NCBI RefSeq assembly: GCF_000424385.1
Contig: NZ_AUJU01000030.1
Coordinates: forward strand, 1-41,203
DNA from: Butyrivibrio sp. LC3010
Lineage (GTDB): Bacteria; Bacillota; Clostridia; Lachnospirales; Lachnospiraceae
Length of the DNA stretch: 41,203 bases
Reading direction: 5' to 3'
The notes under the pieces were generated by a model, which saw only the letters and a list, made by a program, of their open reading frames with translations, made no database searches and was not told the origin of the DNA. The position numbers and the translations under genes are program-made. This document shows, in pieces, positions 39,970 through 41,203 of the stretch (within the stretch, counting starts at the first letter, position 1; each line of letters starts with the position of its first letter).

Positions 39970-40869
39970 TTGAATTGTACAAACTGTGGTAGCGTGATAA
40001 GAAAGGGACAGAAATTTTGCGGTAAATGCGGAACGATGGTTCCCGGGGAACATATTGAACAGAAGGATACCTTTTATGTCAGGAAACTTCCGATGATAAT
40101 GATAGTGCTTTTGACTTTGGGACTTATCATTACATCTTTTACCATGGAGTCCGGAAGCATGACGGTTGCCATGGGAATTTCCTTCATTCAGGCGATTATC
40201 CTGATTTTCTTTATTTACAGACTTGACAGGATCGAACCGGAGCCGGTTTCTCTTCTTTTGAAGCTGTTTTTGTGGGGAGCCCTGGCAGTGCCTATAGTAG
40301 CAACCATTATCGAGAATATCATCGAGGCTGGGGTGAGTGTGATAGCTGACCAGGGAACTATAATGTTCAATATTCTGGATGCGTTTTTGGTTGCAGCTTT
40401 TACTGAAGAAATATGTAAATATGCTGTGCTGAAAAAGTTTACCTGGAAGCATCCGGCATTTAATTTCCGTTTTGACGGAGTGGTCTATTCTACCACAGTT
40501 GCAATTGGATTCGAAGTAGTTGAAAACCTGCTCTATCTTTTTGATTCAGATGCCAGTACGGCATATTTGCGGTCGGCTTTTCCTGGACACTGCATTTTTG
40601 GAATATACATGGGATACTATTACGGGCATGCTAAGAGTCTTGAACTTATGGGTGATGCTAGAGGCTCAGCAAAAATGAGGCGCAAAGGTATTCTTACAGC
40701 CATTATGATTCATGGAATTTATGATTCTGTTGCCATGATTTGCAGTGACAGCAGTAATGAATTACTCATGTACTCATGCCTGCTGGCTCTTGTGGTAATT
40801 ATGTGTGTACTTAATGTCAATGCATATAAAAACATTAAAAAATTTGCACACGAAGATAAGCCGGTATAA
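39970..40869 (+). CDS. PrsW family membrane protease with N-terminal zinc ribbon
   Basis: A 299-residue membrane protein starting at TTG 39970 after GAGGAGGG. The first 22 residues are a zinc ribbon (CTNCGSVIRKGQKFCGKCG; four Cys). Around eight hydrophobic segments follow. PrsW motifs are YRLDRIEPEP, the Glu-Glu pair in FTEEICKYAVLKKF, VVYSTTVAIGFEVVENLLYL, and His motifs in FPGHCIFGIYMGYYYGHAK and MIHGIYD. In Bacillus subtilis PrsW cleaves the anti-sigma factor RsiW at site 1. No anti-sigma gene is adjacent, so the target is unknown; many PrsW relatives have no known substrate. Confidence 0.88.
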   Translation: MNCTNCGSVIRKGQKFCGKCGTMVPGEHIEQKDTFYVRKLPMIMIVLLTLGLIITSFTMESGSMTVAMGISFIQAIILIFFIYRLDRIEPEPVSLLLKLFLWGALAVPIVATIIENIIEAGVSVIADQGTIMFNILDAFLVAAFTEEICKYAVLKKFTWKHPAFNFRFDGVVYSTTVAIGFEVVENLLYLFDSDASTAYLRSAFPGHCIFGIYMGYYYGHAKSLELMGDARGSAKMRRKGILTAIMIHGIYDSVAMICSDSSNELLMYSCLLALVVIMCVLNVNAYKNIKKFAHEDKPV

Positions 40870-41137
40870 TGAAGATAATATTTTCTTTTCATATTTGTTA
40901 GACATTTGTTGGACAACGTGATTTAAAATACAAAATCGAAGAATCGTTTTGTAGAAAAAACTGATAATTTGTTTAGCTAAAGTAAGTTTCACGAACAGCA
41001 TAACGAAGATAGTGTCAAATAATCTATGAAAAAACTGGGTCAAAAAAATAGGCTCAGATGAACCTTGAAAAATGCAGATATTTAGATTGAGGTAGCCGGA
41101 CGCCACCCTTGACAGCACAAAAAATAACTGCTGACGG
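40870..41137. other. Intergenic stretch without a recognised gene
   Basis: No convincing ORF with a ribosome binding site is visible on either strand. GACATTTGTT-GGACAACGT (40901-40919) repeats, with one change, a sequence at the end of the pyruvate kinase gene (15982-16000). No terminator for the PrsW gene was found. Confidence 0.4.
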
Positions 41138-41203
41138 TTAATCACCGACGGCGAAGAACTCAAGAACAATCAGATTTTCTCCGTCGTTTGCAGCAGTGTA
41201 GCA
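41138..41203 (-). CDS. Possible C-terminal end of a gene entering from the right
   Basis: On the minus strand one frame is open from the window edge to a TAA at 41140-41138, giving ENLIVLEFFAVGD at its end. It is too short to identify, and an open frame of this length can occur by chance. Confidence 0.2.
   Translation of the reverse strand, partial: CYTAANDGENLIVLEFFAVGD

Overview
The window looks like chromosomal DNA of a plant-fibre-degrading member of the Lachnospiraceae (Bacillota), most like Butyrivibrio or Pseudobutyrivibrio. The reasons are low GC, strong purine-rich ribosome binding sites, many lipoproteins with short lipoboxes, YesM/YesN-type two-component regulators beside sugar ABC transporters, and several hemicellulases (GH10, GH127, GH2, GH43, a CE1-like esterase). 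This assignment is inferred from gene content; there is no rRNA or marker gene here to prove it. I saw no prophage, intact insertion sequence, CRISPR array, rRNA or tRNA.

Layout. 1-2.3 kb: end of an unknown gene, a hemolysin III family membrane protein (minus), and a secreted MsrA-MsrB fusion lipoprotein. 2.6-12.8 kb: a sugar-utilisation locus with sensor kinase, AraC-type response regulator and a solute-binding-protein-like lipoprotein, then a structured leader, a paralogous solute-binding protein, two permeases and a GH127 beta-L-arabinofuranosidase. No ATPase is encoded, so the importer probably borrows a shared one. 13-18 kb: patatin-like phospholipase, a small unknown protein, an MCP gene remnant, a short pyruvate kinase lacking its C-terminal domain, and a large LprI-domain lipoprotein. 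18-22.7 kb: lipoprotein GH10 xylanase (minus), a TetR regulator, an iron alcohol dehydrogenase behind a Rex-like operator, and a U32-like protein.

22.7-27.6 kb (minus): lrgAB-like holin pair, then a five-gene metal (probably zinc) uptake operon with a consensus promoter and a 7-1-7 palindrome. 27.6-32.9 kb: repeat-rich leader, CE1-like esterase, two-subunit L-serine dehydratase, MFS transporter and M42 aminopeptidase. 33-36 kb: SOS-regulated DNA polymerase IV with a small partner, a HAD-like phosphatase, a hotdog thioesterase and a larE remnant. 36-41 kb: GH2 and GH43 glycosidases, each preceded by a nearly identical terminator, and a PrsW-like membrane protease with a zinc-ribbon N-terminus.

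The genes together suggest detection, import and breakdown of arabinose- and xylose-containing oligosaccharides, with fermentation (alcohol dehydrogenase) tied to redox state. The most unexpected content is non-coding: a dispersed hairpin motif seen three times (7256, 27693, 31664), with compensatory stem differences in two copies; a duplicated 87-bp double-hairpin leader with a tiny ORF; a 34-bp tandem repeat that joins the kinase stop to the regulator's ribosome binding site; and two large unrelated inverted-repeat elements near 0.9 and 2.4 kb.
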